Origin: Candidatus Wolframiiraptor gerlachensis | Lineage (GTDB): Archaea > Thermoproteota > Nitrososphaeria_A > Caldarchaeales > Wolframiiraptoraceae | Length of the DNA: 62,582 bases | Direction of reading: 5' to 3' | NCBI GenBank assembly: GCA_021323375.2 | Contig: JAJPCT020000025.1 | Coordinates: 24,001 to 86,582 of the forward strand | Shown: one piece after another, positions 1 through 9,165 of the stretch | Layout of the letters: every line of letters starts with the position of its first letter | Position numbering within the stretch: the stretch's first letter is position 1 | Program-made: the position numbers and the translations under genes | Notes under the pieces: generated by a model | The model's database searches: none | Told to the model about the DNA's origin: nothing | What the model saw: only the letters and a program-made list of their open reading frames with translations

Positions 1-2
1 TA

Positions 3-311
3 ATCCAGAGCCTTAGCAGACCCATCGAGGTTCTAGGCGAGATCCTAAGAAATGCTGTGAGGGCGTGGGAGGTTGGCGTCGTCCACAGCGACCTAAGCGC
101 ATATAACATATTGATCACGCCGGAGGAGGAGATACTGATAATAGACTGGCCTCAATGGGTTCCACCAAGCCACCCGATGGCCCGGGAATATCTTAGGAGG
201 GATCTGTCAAACCTCATCAAGTTCTTCAGGAGAAAGTGGCGTATCGAAGAAATACCGGAAGAATACCTTGATCTGATCAGAAAGGTCCTCGAGGAAAGCT
301 TTTTAATTTGA
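3..311 (+). CDS. rio2: RIO2-type atypical protein kinase, C-terminal part (cut by window edge)
   Basis: Frame is open to the left edge, so only about the last 100 residues are visible. They carry the RIO catalytic loop (VVHSDLSAYNILI, Asp and Asn) and the metal-binding loop (IIDWPQWV), where the Trp-Pro-Gln form is typical of RIO2 rather than RIO1. RIO2 is an atypical kinase/ATPase of late 40S/30S subunit maturation. The GTG at 57 is internal to the kinase domain and is not the true start. A RIO1 gene lies near the other end of the window. Confidence 0.9.
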   Translation: MQSLSRPIEVLGEILRNAVRAWEVGVVHSDLSAYNILITPEEEILIIDWPQWVPPSHPMAREYLRRDLSNLIKFFRRKWRIEEIPEEYLDLIRKVLEESFLI

Positions 312-344
312 TGGAGCCGTCAATAGGGTGAAGGTGCCCCGGTA

Positions 345-1019
345 ATGGCATCAATGAAGACGGGAGCTATGATCAGCATCCTAGGAGCGCTGATCTCGCT
401 CACACCAGTCATCTACTTCCTCACGCTTCCACTCGACTCGCCGACTAGGGGGATCCTCTCCCAGCAGATAATGGGATTACCCCTCATGTTATACTTCACG
501 CTCGCGGGCGCTGTGGTAACCGCCACAGGCCTCTTCATATTCATGAAGGCTGCGAGAGCTCCGCCGGAGATTGCCTATCCATCCACGCTCCCGATCAGGA
601 GCATGCCTAGGGTGCGGGCAACTCCCTCAACAGCGGTTCTAGCGCCGCCAGATGAACTCGTTACAGAGATAGAGCGCGAGATAGAGAAAATAGTTCAGCT
701 CGAGGAGCCCAAAGCGGAAGTGGCGCCAGCTCCAGAAGAGGCCGCTGAAGAGAGGCCGACAATTGAGGTTCAGGTGGTTAATAGGGGACAGGACATGGTT
801 TGCCCCCACTGTGGGGAGCTTAATCCACTGAAGTCAACTCGATGTGTCAAGTGTAAGAAGCCACTTTATGAGGTCGGAGAGGGCGAGCCGAGGTGCCCTG
901 TTTGTGACGCACCGCTCCGCCTCTCACAAAGGATTTCTGAAGACCTGTTCACATGTGGGCTCTGCTTCTCCGAGCTTAGGATACCCATCGAGTTGAGGAA
1001 AGAGATAGGTCTTGAATGA
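345..1019 (+). CDS. Two-TM membrane protein with C-terminal double zinc ribbon
   Basis: 224 residues. Two hydrophobic segments (about 8-28 and 45-68) are followed by a charged, Pro/Glu/Ala-rich linker (about 70-150). The cytosolic tail has CPHCGE, CVKCKK, CPVCDA and CGLCFS, i.e. four CxxC knuckles, enough for two zinc sites. ATG start preceded by a weak GGTG Shine-Dalgarno. Function not recognised; the layout (membrane anchor, flexible linker, zinc ribbons) recurs at 25476-25982. It lies between rio2 and the LSm gene on the same strand. Confidence 0.8.
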   Translation: MASMKTGAMISILGALISLTPVIYFLTLPLDSPTRGILSQQIMGLPLMLYFTLAGAVVTATGLFIFMKAARAPPEIAYPSTLPIRSMPRVRATPSTAVLAPPDELVTEIEREIEKIVQLEEPKAEVAPAPEEAAEERPTIEVQVVNRGQDMVCPHCGELNPLKSTRCVKCKKPLYEVGEGEPRCPVCDAPLRLSQRISEDLFTCGLCFSELRIPIELRKEIGLE

Positions 1020-1060
1020 GAGCGCTGCTCGTATTTATCCTCGAGCACCATCTGAGAAAA

Positions 1061-1070
1061 GCTTAAAATC
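1061..1070 (+). promoter_or_regulatory. TATA box for the LSm gene
   Basis: GCTTAAAATC resembles the archaeal TATA consensus and lies about 54 bases before the ATG at 1124, predicting a short 5' leader. Sequence-based only. Confidence 0.5.
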
Positions 1071-1123
1071 AGCGCGCTCCAGCTATCTATTGAAGAACAT
1101 TGACGCAGATACAGGGACATCAG

Positions 1124-1369
1124 ATGAACATGGGCAAGAGGCCGCTAGCAATGGTAATGAAGCACGTGGACAAGTTCGTCAGGATAAAGCTGAAGAACGA
1201 GCTTGTATATGAGGGGAGGATGGTCGAGTGTGACAGCTACATGAACATAGTGATAGAGAAGGCCGTGGAGTATGAAGGTAATGGAAGGAAGGCGCAGTAT
1301 CCGAAGGTCCTCATCAGGGGCAACAACATAATGTATATACAGTTGAATCCGCAGCTCTCTGAGGGCTAG
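1124..1369 (+). CDS. Sm-like archaeal protein (LSm/SmAP)
   Basis: About 80 residues with both Sm motifs: Sm1 in the stretch from VDKFVRIKLKNELVYEGRM through CDSYMNIVI, and Sm2 around VLIRGNNIMYIQL. Archaeal LSm proteins form heptameric rings that bind U-rich RNA and act in RNA processing. ATG at 1124 or 1130 is preferred; reading from an upstream TTG at 1100 would add residues before the fold without a ribosome site. Normal family length. Confidence 0.93.
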   Translation: MNMGKRPLAMVMKHVDKFVRIKLKNELVYEGRMVECDSYMNIVIEKAVEYEGNGRKAQYPKVLIRGNNIMYIQLNPQLSEG

Positions 1370-1400
1370 CCAGCGGCCTTCACGGTGCGAGGTGAGGCTT

Positions 1401-1410
1401 CACTTAAATA
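1401..1410 (+). promoter_or_regulatory. TATA box for the AdoMet synthetase gene
   Basis: CACTTAAATA about 35-44 bases upstream of the ATG at 1445, implying a leader of only about 12 bases. Confidence 0.5.
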
Positions 1411-1444
1411 CTAATATTCTAGGATAGGTTCTCGTAGAGCCGAT

Positions 1445-2674
1445 ATGCAGAGATCCAAGATAGTTGTTGAGAGATTGAATAGGCTGCCGGTGAAGGATCA
1501 GTATGTTGAGCTTGTGGAGAGGAAGGGGTTGGGACATCCTGACTATATTATAGATGCGGCTTGCGAATGCGCCAGCGTAGCGCTCTCACGATATTATCTG
1601 GAGAACTTTGGCCAGATCCTTCATCATAACTTGGATAAGGGTCTTCTGGTTGGCGGCCACTCCGAGGTATGGTTTGGTGGAGGAGTAGTTGAGGAGCCTA
1701 TTGATATAATCATAGCTGGGAGAGCCACGACCAAGATCTCGACACCATCCGGGTATATCGAGGTTCCCTATAGGGAGCTTGTGGAGGAGGCGGTTAAACA
1801 TTTCATCAGGGAGAATTTCAGGTTCTTGGATCCCGAGGAGCATATCAGGATCGATGTTAAGGTGAGGATGGGTAGCGCGGATCTAAGGAGGACTGTGGAT
1901 AGCTCGGATGAGGTTCCAAGGGCTAATGACACGTCCTATGGCGTCGGTTATGCTCCCCTGACGCCGCTTGAAAGACTCGTTTACGAGGTTGAGAGGAGGA
2001 TAAACTCGCGGGGATTTAAGGGCAGAGTTCCGGAGAGCGGTGAGGATTGCAAGGTTATGGGGCTGAGAGTCGGTAAGAGGTATTTGATCACTGTTGCCGA
2101 TAGCATTCTAGCGCCCCTCACGCCGGATCCGGGGCACTATGAGGCTGTGAAGGAGGAGATACGTGAGGAGGTTCTAAGGATAGCTGACGAGATTTTGAGG
2201 GAGGAGAGGCATGAGGGCGTGGAGGTTTACGTGAACGCTGCTGACAGGCCGGATGAGGGGATATTCTATCTCACGGTTACCGGGACATCGGCTGAGAGTG
2301 GCGATGACGGGAATACGGGAAGAGGTAATAGGGCGAATGGCCTCATAACGCCCAATAGGCAGATGTCTCTCGAGGCGACAGCCGGCAAGAATGTTAGATC
2401 CCATGTTGGGAAGCTCTATAACCTGGTCGCGAGGAGGATTGCCGAGAGGATATACGAGGAGACGGGCAAGGTTGATGAAGTCTATGTTAGGATACTCAGC
2501 CAGATAGGCAGGCCCATAAACAGGCCGCTCGTGATCTCGATACAATACACATCGCTCGAGAACATAGATGAAAGGTCATTCGCCTATGAGGCTGCTGAGA
2601 TAGCCAAGGAGCAGATGAAGGAGATCAGGGAGATGGAGAAGCTCGTATTAGAGCAGAAGGTGATGTTATTTTGA
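1445..2674 (+). CDS. mat: Archaeal S-adenosylmethionine synthetase
   Basis: 409 residues, the usual size of the archaeal MAT family, which is very divergent from bacterial MetK. It makes S-adenosylmethionine from methionine and ATP. Visible family signatures are [18 protein letters not shown] near the N terminus, [15 protein letters not shown], and [18 protein letters not shown], followed by [18 protein letters not shown]. Starts at ATG with its own TATA box. The MTA salvage gene mtnA at 28430 belongs to the same metabolic neighbourhood. Confidence 0.96.
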   Translation: MQRSKIVVERLNRLPVKDQYVELVERKGLGHPDYIIDAACECASVALSRYYLENFGQILHHNLDKGLLVGGHSEVWFGGGVVEEPIDIIIAGRATTKISTPSGYIEVPYRELVEEAVKHFIRENFRFLDPEEHIRIDVKVRMGSADLRRTVDSSDEVPRANDTSYGVGYAPLTPLERLVYEVERRINSRGFKGRVPESGEDCKVMGLRVGKRYLITVADSILAPLTPDPGHYEAVKEEIREEVLRIADEILREERHEGVEVYVNAADRPDEGIFYLTVTGTSAESGDDGNTGRGNRANGLITPNRQMSLEATAGKNVRSHVGKLYNLVARRIAERIYEETGKVDEVYVRILSQIGRPINRPLVISIQYTSLENIDERSFAYEAAEIAKEQMKEIREMEKLVLEQKVMLF

Positions 2675-2849
2675 GATTAGCATCCACACTCGCCATGAGG
2701 AATGAGGATCACATACATGGGCCTAAACCCCTCAGATGACTCATACGCGATATCTGAGAACTTTCCCTGCCCGAATACTGATCCTCATTCTCTCCTCATC
2801 CTCGATAACCTCCCATCTCCTCCTAGTGTCATTCATAAACAATATCATG

Positions 2850-3115
2850 TCATGCGATCCTCTCCCGCGTGCCCAAACCTAACACACGCCCAAAATCCAT
2901 CATCCTCCTGAACTCCTCGATGACCCTCTCATCCATCCACTTCCAGAACCGTTTTCTACACTCCTCGCATATCACCTGAATAATCCCCCATCTACTATAA
3001 TCGCATAGCCCTTAGCCCTCTCCTCAAGCTCCTTCTTTGTAAGTGTTATGAGTCCCCTGCATAGGTTGCATACGACCTCATGCTTCTCGATATGCGGAAC
3101 CTTCTTGATCCTATC
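2850..3115 (-). pseudogene. Frameshifted small CxxC zinc-finger gene remnant
   Basis: On the minus strand, a frame open from 3115 encodes a fragment with CNLCRG and a Lys/Glu-rich helix, then hits a stop just after a run of five G. One base out of phase the reading continues as ICEECRKRFW and ends near 2850. Together they would give an 85-residue protein with two CxxC knuckles about 40 residues apart. No ATG, GTG or TTG is found at the expected start, so decay is more likely than a sequencing slip. The remainder of 2675-3200 shows no other convincing gene. Confidence 0.45.
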
Positions 3116-3213
3116 TTACTTATCAGTTAGGTGGGCTTAAAATTCCTCAGGGGTGAGCCTCCATTTTCGGGATGGCCCTCAATGAATAAAGGAGGGGCGC
3201 ATGTCAGGGATAT

Positions 3214-3513
3214 GTGGGGATGTGGTTGCCTGGAGTCCAAGGATTGTATGGGGGGTTTGTGGGCTGCTTTAAGGGAGTGGAGTTGCTGGACGACCTCACC
3301 AAGATATTTGATTACACGAATGAGACGTTAATGATTGTAGAGGGTTATGGGGGTGGGCTTCATCCGGTTCTGGTGAGGACATTAGTCCTCGAGAGTCTTG
3401 AGAGGATAAATGATTTCGCTGGGGCTTATGCCGGGTATATCGGGGAATCCATGATGAGGGTGCTATGTGACGAGCTTAAAGGCCTGCTGGAGGTGGTTGA
3501 GGACTGCGAGTAG
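3214..3513 (+). CDS. Short unrecognised reading frame next to transposase remnant
   Basis: 99 codons, beginning at GTG, encoding a mildly amphipathic protein without a family signature I recognise. Its end overlaps the inferred TTG start of the broken IS110-like transposase by 17 bases. It could be part of the same decayed element or a chance open frame. Low confidence. Confidence 0.25.
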   Translation: MGMWLPGVQGLYGGFVGCFKGVELLDDLTKIFDYTNETLMIVEGYGGGLHPVLVRTLVLESLERINDFAGAYAGYIGESMMRVLCDELKGLLEVVEDCE

Positions 3514-4389
3514 GGTTGTTTTTGTTGATACTTCTAGGATTGGTAGGGGTGGTAGGAGAAGGGGGAAGCCGCATGTATGCTATGATGGTGAGAGGATATT
3601 TAAGGTGAGTGGGCTGACAGGGCTCAAGGATTACGACGAGATATTCATCGACACGTTATTCCCGGAGATCTATGATGAGGTTCTTGAATTGTTGAGGAGG
3701 GTGTTAGGGTGTATCTGCTGAAGGACATCACTAAGCTGAAGAAGCTGAGGATAGAAAGTAATTTGAGGAAGAGTGATGAGAATGATGCTGGATTGCTTGC
3801 ATGTATTCCAAGAGAGGCATTTAGGCAGCTGACTGCTGAGGAGCTGGAGATTAAGGCTCGGATAGAACCGTTGATAAGGCACTATGAGAAGATTGTAAGG
3901 TGGAGAATGACACTAAAGAAGTTGATAAAAGATGGCTTTGACTACAATCTTAAGGAAACAATAAGGTTCATGAAGATAGATGAAAAAAGAATTTCTGAGG
4001 AGATTATTAGACAGGTCGCCAACCTCTTCATATATGGGAAGGTTTACAGAAAAACCTGTGAGATCCTCGGGGTTAAGGGTAGCACCAGATTGGCAATACT
4101 AACACTAGAGCCACCGCTTCACCTACCATTAGTGAGGTTAAAAGGATTACTAGGACTGATTCCGGGCCAAAATGAGGAAAGATACTACCATAAACTGAGA
4201 AAATCTCTCGCACAGTGTGCAACAAACCTTTACATAAACACTAAGAGAGGTGTGAGTGTTTCGAATGAAGTTGCTGAAGTTGTTAATCTCTTGCCAGAGA
4301 GGCAAGCAATATACAGGTTACAGTTAATTATTCTAAAGGCGCTATGGATAGCATATCTTATGACTGTGAAGCCGCTGGCCGGCGAGTAG
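3497..4389 (+). pseudogene. IS110-like DEDD transposase, frameshifted
   Basis: The N-terminal part (from TTG 3497) begins VVFVDTSRIGRG, an IS110-type RuvC-like first Asp, and runs to about 3708, where a one-base shift passes into VYLLKDITKLKKLR. The motif RKSDENDAGLLA matches the IS110 'K-T/S-D-x-x-D-A' signature. The C-terminal part has the LKGLLGLIPG region characteristic of the transposase_20 domain. IS110 enzymes recombine DNA using a bridge RNA from the element's non-coding end. The frameshift makes this copy probably inactive. It is directly followed by a large palindrome (4374-4514) that recurs at 54.7 kb. Confidence 0.7.
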
Positions 4390-4521
4390 TAAAAACCATA
4401 AAGGCCGGTAAGGTTGTAGCTTGCACCCCACCACGGAGGATTTTTATGATTCCGTGGATGGTTATACTCAGGTCCCCTGCCGGCTTTTATGGCTACGAGG
4501 ACTCGCCGGCCAGCCCCACCC
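4304..4521 (+). repeat. IS110-like 3' end with RNA-like palindrome, copy 1
   Basis: Contains the last codons of the transposase plus a nested inverted repeat. The outer stem 4374-4387 / 4501-4514 is a perfect 14 bp pairing (GCTGGCCGGCGAGT). An inner stem 4396-4408 / 4480-4492 is 13 bp with one G-U. An apical CCACGGA/TCCGTGG stem of 7 bp lies at about 4431-4456. The homologous copy at 54684-54896 preserves the folding. A candidate for the element's structural (bridge-type) RNA or its recombination end. Confidence 0.75.
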
Positions 4522-4694
4522 TAACCCCTTACCTTTTTATTTCAAATTTAGGCCGGGAAAGGGGATAGGAGAATGGATCTAAGCCTTACTTTATTATTGA
4601 GCCCTTATTTGAAGTCCTTAAGATTATTGCTCATGAGATATGGGAATTTTATGTCGCCAGGAGACTGTTTTAGGAGGGATCTTCTGATGCTCTT
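4522..4694. other. Gap with a short coding-like remnant
   Basis: Only a 34-codon open stretch (4569-4673, plus strand, no usable start, ending ARRLF-stop) is visible; it reads like protein but matches nothing I know. Otherwise I see nothing here. Confidence 0.3.
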
Positions 4695-5435
4695 CTAGCC
4701 AAGGAACTCGTCTAAGCCCCTCCCGCGCCTGAGAACCTCATGGCACTTCCTCGGGCTTAGGCACCTGAACTCGACCCCGTGGGCCGCCAGCATCTTCGAC
4801 GCCGATCTCTGGACGCCCGGCGCGACGAGGATCATTCTCGGCCTTCTCCCAAGTTCCCTCTCAATCTCCCTGACATAGGAGACTAGCTGCTTTACATCTT
4901 CTGAGGTCGCATTCCTCCGCTTTATCTCGATCACGACGATGTTTCCCGAGGAATCCACTCCGAAGATATCCACGAAGCCCGCGCGCCCGACCCTCCTCTC
5001 ATCCTCAATGGGCTTAAAGCCCTCCTCGATAAGCGATGGCTCTAGAAGTATCGCCCTCTTCATCTCCTCCTCCGTCGCATACATCGCGAACTCTGCCGAG
5101 TCCTCAAGCCTGTATGCCTCCAAGCTATACACCCTCTTCACCGTGATCCTGAGAATTTCCTCCGGGCTCAGACGCCTCGCCTCTATGACCAGCTCATTAT
5201 CCCTCATGGCCACATCTATCATGGATCCGGGAGGTTGCCAGTTTACGGGCTCATAGCCTGTTGGCCTATGAACTAGAACACTTCCATCCTGCTTGATTAT
5301 TAGGAGGCGCTCGCCCTCTCCTAGGCTTGAGGAGGCTCTGCCTTCATAGAAGACCTCCATAAGCCCTACTAAGACCATGAGCGACCTGCTTCTAATCCCC
5401 TCCTTGAGCTTCTCAGCCGCCTCCTCGAGCCTCAA
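4695..5435 (-). CDS. nucS: NucS/EndoMS mismatch-specific endonuclease
   Basis: 246 residues, usual length for NucS. The N-terminal half is the dimerising DNA-binding domain; the C-terminal half is a RecB-like nuclease with GRAGFVDIFGVD, then VVIEIKRR (the D...ExK catalytic set) and a downstream QLVSYVREIERELG helix. NucS/EndoMS cuts both strands at mismatched bases and works with PCNA in archaea that lack MutS/MutL. It is divergent from the CBS-domain gene at 5502, with about 65 bases between the two starts. Confidence 0.93.
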   Translation of the reverse strand: MRLEEAAEKLKEGIRSRSLMVLVGLMEVFYEGRASSSLGEGERLLIIKQDGSVLVHRPTGYEPVNWQPPGSMIDVAMRDNELVIEARRLSPEEILRITVKRVYSLEAYRLEDSAEFAMYATEEEMKRAILLEPSLIEEGFKPIEDERRVGRAGFVDIFGVDSSGNIVVIEIKRRNATSEDVKQLVSYVREIERELGRRPRMILVAPGVQRSASKMLAAHGVEFRCLSPRKCHEVLRRGRGLDEFLG

Positions 5436-5501
5436 TCCAGCCGAGTTAATCTAGGTGGGGTTGGGGCTAAAACCCTTCTCCCATGGAATGGCCATGAATA
5501 A

Positions 5502-6710
5502 ATGTCACCGAGAACATTATACCTCTGGGGTATGAGCGCTTGGATCCCCCTTGTCAGGGATGTTATGAGAAGGGAGGTATACCTTGTCGATGGAAACGAC
5601 CCTGTTAGCAGGACAATAGGTATCATGAGAGAGCATAATGCCCCTCTCGTGATCGTGATGGATAAGCTTGAGAATGGCAGGATCTTGGGGGCGATAACGG
5701 AGAGGATGATCATGCGAGCAACATATAACCCGGATACCATGAAGGCTAGAACTGTTGCTGCTAGGATTCCCAAGATAAGCTCCAGCGCCTCCGTGGCCGA
5801 GGCCGCTCGCCTGATGCTCGAGAACCACGTGCTCGCCCTGCCGGTTGAGGAGGATGGCAGAATCATCGGCGTCATCACAGTCGAGGATGTCGTCCGCGCA
5901 GTGGGCGATGAATTCTTCTCCAAGATAAGGGTTGAGGATGTGATGAGCAAGGATCTCGTCTCCATAGACCCGAAGGATACCATCGGCCAAGCGATAGCGC
6001 TGATGAGGGAATATGGTATCTCAAGGCTCCCCGTTGTTGATGGGGGCAAGCTCGTTGGTGTAATCACAATACATGACATCATAGTCAAGGTTATACAACC
6101 TAGGCAGAGGGCAACACGTGGAGAATACGTGGGCGAGAAGCTCAGGACTCTAAGCCATCAGGTCAAGGACATTATGACCGCTGATGTTATTGTTGCGAGG
6201 CCTGATGAGCCTCTAAGCGCGGCCATAAGGAGGATGTTTGAGGCGGATGTATCCTGTCTCGTGGTGGTTCATGATGGAAGGCCCGTCGGAATACTGACGA
6301 GGACGGATATACTTGCACCCATCGCAGCTCTCGCGGAGAAGGAGAGGCGGGCGATAAGCGTCCAGCTAAGCTTCAAGGTCAACAACCTCTCGGAATCAGA
6401 TAAGGAGCGGGTGATGGAGATCGTTGAGAGGTTTCTCAGGAGGCTTGGCGAGAGTATTGGGGTTGGCTACCTCATGCTCCACTTCAAGGAGCATAAGGAG
6501 AAGCATGGCGAGACTCACATGATCCACTGCAGGGCTAGGCTTAACACAGATAAGGCTCACGTGGTAGGTATTGGCGAGGGGTGGACGCCGGCCTTAGCCG
6601 CGAGAGTAGCCCTAGACATAATCGAGAGAAAGCTCTTAGTGATGAAGGAGAACATGCAGAAATACCCATACGCCGAGGAGCTATTGTCTCGAATTGCCTC
6701 GGAGATCTAG
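5502..6710 (+). CDS. Four-CBS-domain protein with HPF/RaiA-like C-terminal domain
   Basis: 402 residues. Four CBS repeats are visible at about 15-75, 83-135, 138-195 and 215-272 (each ending in a G-V/I-I/L-T motif such as GVITVEDVV). Residues about 283-385 form a separate alpha/beta domain (HFKEH, IHCRARLNTD, HVVGIGEGW) that looks like the ribosome hibernation factor fold (HPF/RaiA-like); this assignment is by pattern, not by search. CBS pairs bind adenine nucleotides, so I infer an energy-sensing, ribosome-directed regulator. An in-frame ATG at 5532 is an alternative start. It ends one base before the thrC stop on the opposite strand. Confidence 0.8.
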   Translation: MSPRTLYLWGMSAWIPLVRDVMRREVYLVDGNDPVSRTIGIMREHNAPLVIVMDKLENGRILGAITERMIMRATYNPDTMKARTVAARIPKISSSASVAEAARLMLENHVLALPVEEDGRIIGVITVEDVVRAVGDEFFSKIRVEDVMSKDLVSIDPKDTIGQAIALMREYGISRLPVVDGGKLVGVITIHDIIVKVIQPRQRATRGEYVGEKLRTLSHQVKDIMTADVIVARPDEPLSAAIRRMFEADVSCLVVVHDGRPVGILTRTDILAPIAALAEKERRAISVQLSFKVNNLSESDKERVMEIVERFLRRLGESIGVGYLMLHFKEHKEKHGETHMIHCRARLNTDKAHVVGIGEGWTPALAARVALDIIERKLLVMKENMQKYPYAEELLSRIASEI

Positions 6711-7962
6711 CTAGAATAATCGGCCCTGCATGGGGATTTCCAAGGCTCTTAGAATCGAGCCTATCTCAGCATCCACCTCGATCAGGTTTCTAGAGCTTTT
6801 CAGGACTATGTCAGGATCCTTCAACCCATGGCCCGTAACTATGCAGACTATCCTGCTATCATGCTCGATCAAGCCACTTCTCGCAGCCCTAATTAGAAGG
6901 GCTATTGGAGAAGCCCCAGCCGGCTCAGCAAATATCCCTTCCCTCGAGGCTAGAATTCTCTGAGCGGCGAGAATCTCCTCGTCGGATACCGCCTCAACCA
7001 GCCCCTCGGTCTCCCTCACAGCTCTTAGAGCCCTCTTCCAGTTCACGGGATTGCCTATCCTGATAGCTGTTGCAATGGTCTCAACATTATTGAGGGGCCT
7101 TATCTCGTTAGCGCCCTCCACGAAGGCCCTGTAAATCGGGCATGCGCCCTCAGCCTGAACGCCCATAAGCCTTGGAAGCCCATCGGCCAAGCCTAGGCTC
7201 TTCAGGTCGCTAAAGCCCTTCCAGTAGGCGACAATATTGCCCGCATTCCCAATAGGTATTATCAAATAGTCTGGAATGTCTCCGCCAAGCTGTTCATAGA
7301 TCTCATAGGCCGCCGTCTTCTGCCCCTCAAGCCTAAACGGGTTTATCGGAGTTCAAGAGGTAGAATCTCGGATCCCTGCTCAATTCCCTGACTATTCGTA
7401 AGCAGTCGTCGAAATTCCCTCTAACCGCTAAAACCTTGGCGCCGTGGATCAGTGCCTGGCTAAGCTTTCCGAGAGCGATCCTCTTCGAAGGGACCAGCAC
7501 AGCGCATCCAAGGCCCGCACGAGCCGAGTAGGCTGCAAGGCTGCTACTCGTATTCCCGGTCGAGGCGCAGATTGTCATCTCGGCGCCGGCCTCAACAGCT
7601 TTCGTCACGCCAACAGTCATTCCCCTATCCTTGAAAGACCCAGTCGGGTTATCACCCTCATATTTCACATAGATCTCCTTGATGCCAAGCTCTCGCTCCA
7701 AGTTTCTGCACCTTATCAACCTCGTCCCACCCTCATTCATCGAGACTACATGCCGGTAATCCTCTACCGGGAGAAGCTCCCTGTATCTCCAGACCCCGAG
7801 CGGCCTCGACTCGAAATTCCTCAGCCATGGTATCTCGGAAACTTCCCTATCCATATCATATACTATGTCGAGCAGGTCGCCGCACGCTGGGCACGAGTAT
7901 ACCCTAGCAGACCCAGGATACTCGGCACCACATCCAATACAGCGAAGCCAGTATCTCGGCAT
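6711..7962 (-). pseudogene. thrC: Threonine synthase, interrupted by one frameshift
   Basis: The upstream frame (7962-7333) has an N-terminal zinc-ribbon-like CIGCGAEY/CPACGDLL and the PLP lysine motif GSFKDRGMTVG, then stops after LLNSDKPV. One base out of phase (around 7346-7350) reading resumes with the family-typical NPFRLEGQKTAAYE and continues through IIPIGNAGN to 6711. Both halves are otherwise intact, so a single inserted base accounts for the break. It lies 16 bases downstream of thrB in a thrBC operon. Threonine synthase converts O-phosphohomoserine to threonine. The break may be a real mutation, an assembly error or a recoding site. Confidence 0.9.
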
Positions 7963-7978
7963 AGTAATGCACCCTCAT

Positions 7979-8899
7979 CTACCCGATCTCGGTAACACCC
8001 GGCCCCGGCTCGGTGATATAGACTTGAACCTTATAGCCGCGTAATGCATAGAACCTCTCCAAGGCATCGGCTGCCAGCTTTCTACGCTCCTTCTCGATCA
8101 CGCAGATCACGGCGGGGCCGGCGCCACTTACAGCTACCCCGGCATCAAGCTCCTCGCCCAATCTCTTAGCCCCCTCGTATTCAGGTATTATCCCCGCCCT
8201 AGCCCTCGCTGGCTCGACAATCACATCACTCATCCCCTCCTTCACCATATTAATGTTCTTCAGGGCCATCCCAGTAGCTAAAATAGACGCGCTAGCAACA
8301 TTACGCACAAGCGATATAAGGGGAACCTCCTTGGGAACAACCTCCCTCGCCCTCCTCGTAGACCCCTTCTCCACGTCGGGGAGTACTATGACCACGCCGA
8401 GATCTGGTGGGGGGTCCACATGATAGATCCTCAGCCTCGGCTCCTGAGAAACTATGACGAACCCCCCATATATTGCTGGAGCGACATTATCTAGATGAGG
8501 GGCGCCTGCCGAGACAAGCTCCCCCAGCGCAGCATATCTCACAAGCTCCTCCCGGCTCAATCCCAAGTCAAAGAGCTTGTTGACGAGATAAGCCGCCGCG
8601 GCCGCTGTAGCTGCTGAGCTCCCGAGCCCGCTCCCCGGCTTTATCCCCTTCCAGATCCTCAGCCTCACACCCTCCGAGAGCCCGAACTCCTCCATCATCC
8701 TCAAGGCAACATAGCCCCCAGTATTCTCCTCAGGCCTAGCTGGGACACGGTAGCCCTCCAGCACCTCAACCTCAACACGTTTATCCGGGATCCGCTCAGC
8801 CTCCACGATATCATAAGGCTCCATCAACGCGAGCCCGAAAACATCGAAGCCAGGGCCCAAGTTCGCGGAGGACGCAGGTGCCTTAACCCTCAACCTCAT
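7979..8899 (-). CDS. thrB: Homoserine kinase
   Basis: 306 residues, a GHMP kinase. Signatures are the N-terminal PASSANLGPGFDVFGLAL, the ATP-binding PGSGLGSSAATAAAAA, and C-terminal GVAVSGAGPAVICV. It phosphorylates homoserine, feeding the threonine synthase encoded just downstream. ATG start at 8899. Confidence 0.96.
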   Translation of the reverse strand: MRLRVKAPASSANLGPGFDVFGLALMEPYDIVEAERIPDKRVEVEVLEGYRVPARPEENTGGYVALRMMEEFGLSEGVRLRIWKGIKPGSGLGSSAATAAAAAYLVNKLFDLGLSREELVRYAALGELVSAGAPHLDNVAPAIYGGFVIVSQEPRLRIYHVDPPPDLGVVIVLPDVEKGSTRRAREVVPKEVPLISLVRNVASASILATGMALKNINMVKEGMSDVIVEPARARAGIIPEYEGAKRLGEELDAGVAVSGAGPAVICVIEKERRKLAADALERFYALRGYKVQVYITEPGPGVTEIG

Positions 8900-8989
8900 A
8901 TACTGAAAAACCCGAATAAATCTCCAAGAAAAAGCTTACCTCTAGCTTAGAAAAGATCAATAGCGGGCGGATCGGAGGAGGTGTTAGAA

Positions 8990-9067
8990 GGGCCCGTGGC
9001 CTAGCTTGGATAGGGCGTCGGCCTGCGGAGCCGGAGGTCCCGGGTTCAAATCCCGGCGGGCCCGCCA
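8990..9067 (+). tRNA. tRNA-Arg (GCG), CCA encoded
   Basis: Cloverleaf with a 7 bp acceptor (GGGCCCG/CGGGCCC), anticodon loop CUGCGGA (anticodon GCG, reads CGC/CGU) and T-arm GGGTTCAAATCCC. Discriminator G at 9064, followed by encoded CCA at 9065-9067. No intron. The 3' side leads into an AT-richer decayed region, as seen where elements integrate at tRNA genes, but I see no repeated tRNA 3' end. Confidence 0.95.
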
Positions 9068-9165
9068 CACACGATATGAAACACGACATGAAAAAGAGTA
9101 AAGGGTTGAAAATTATTGCCGACTAAATTTTTATCCTCTACTGTGTCCCACATAACGGGTATAAA

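Noticed and set aside
4344..4568. 74-codon frame across the palindrome
   Set aside because: It runs through the inverted repeat of the IS110-like end; both copies differ in frame, so it is not coding.
5432..6088. 218-codon frame on the minus strand
   Set aside because: Antisense to the CBS-domain gene, Ser/Thr/Pro-rich and without recognisable motifs.
8883..9089. 68-codon minus-strand frame over the tRNA-Arg
   Set aside because: Produced by the antisense of the tRNA and its flanks; no protein features.
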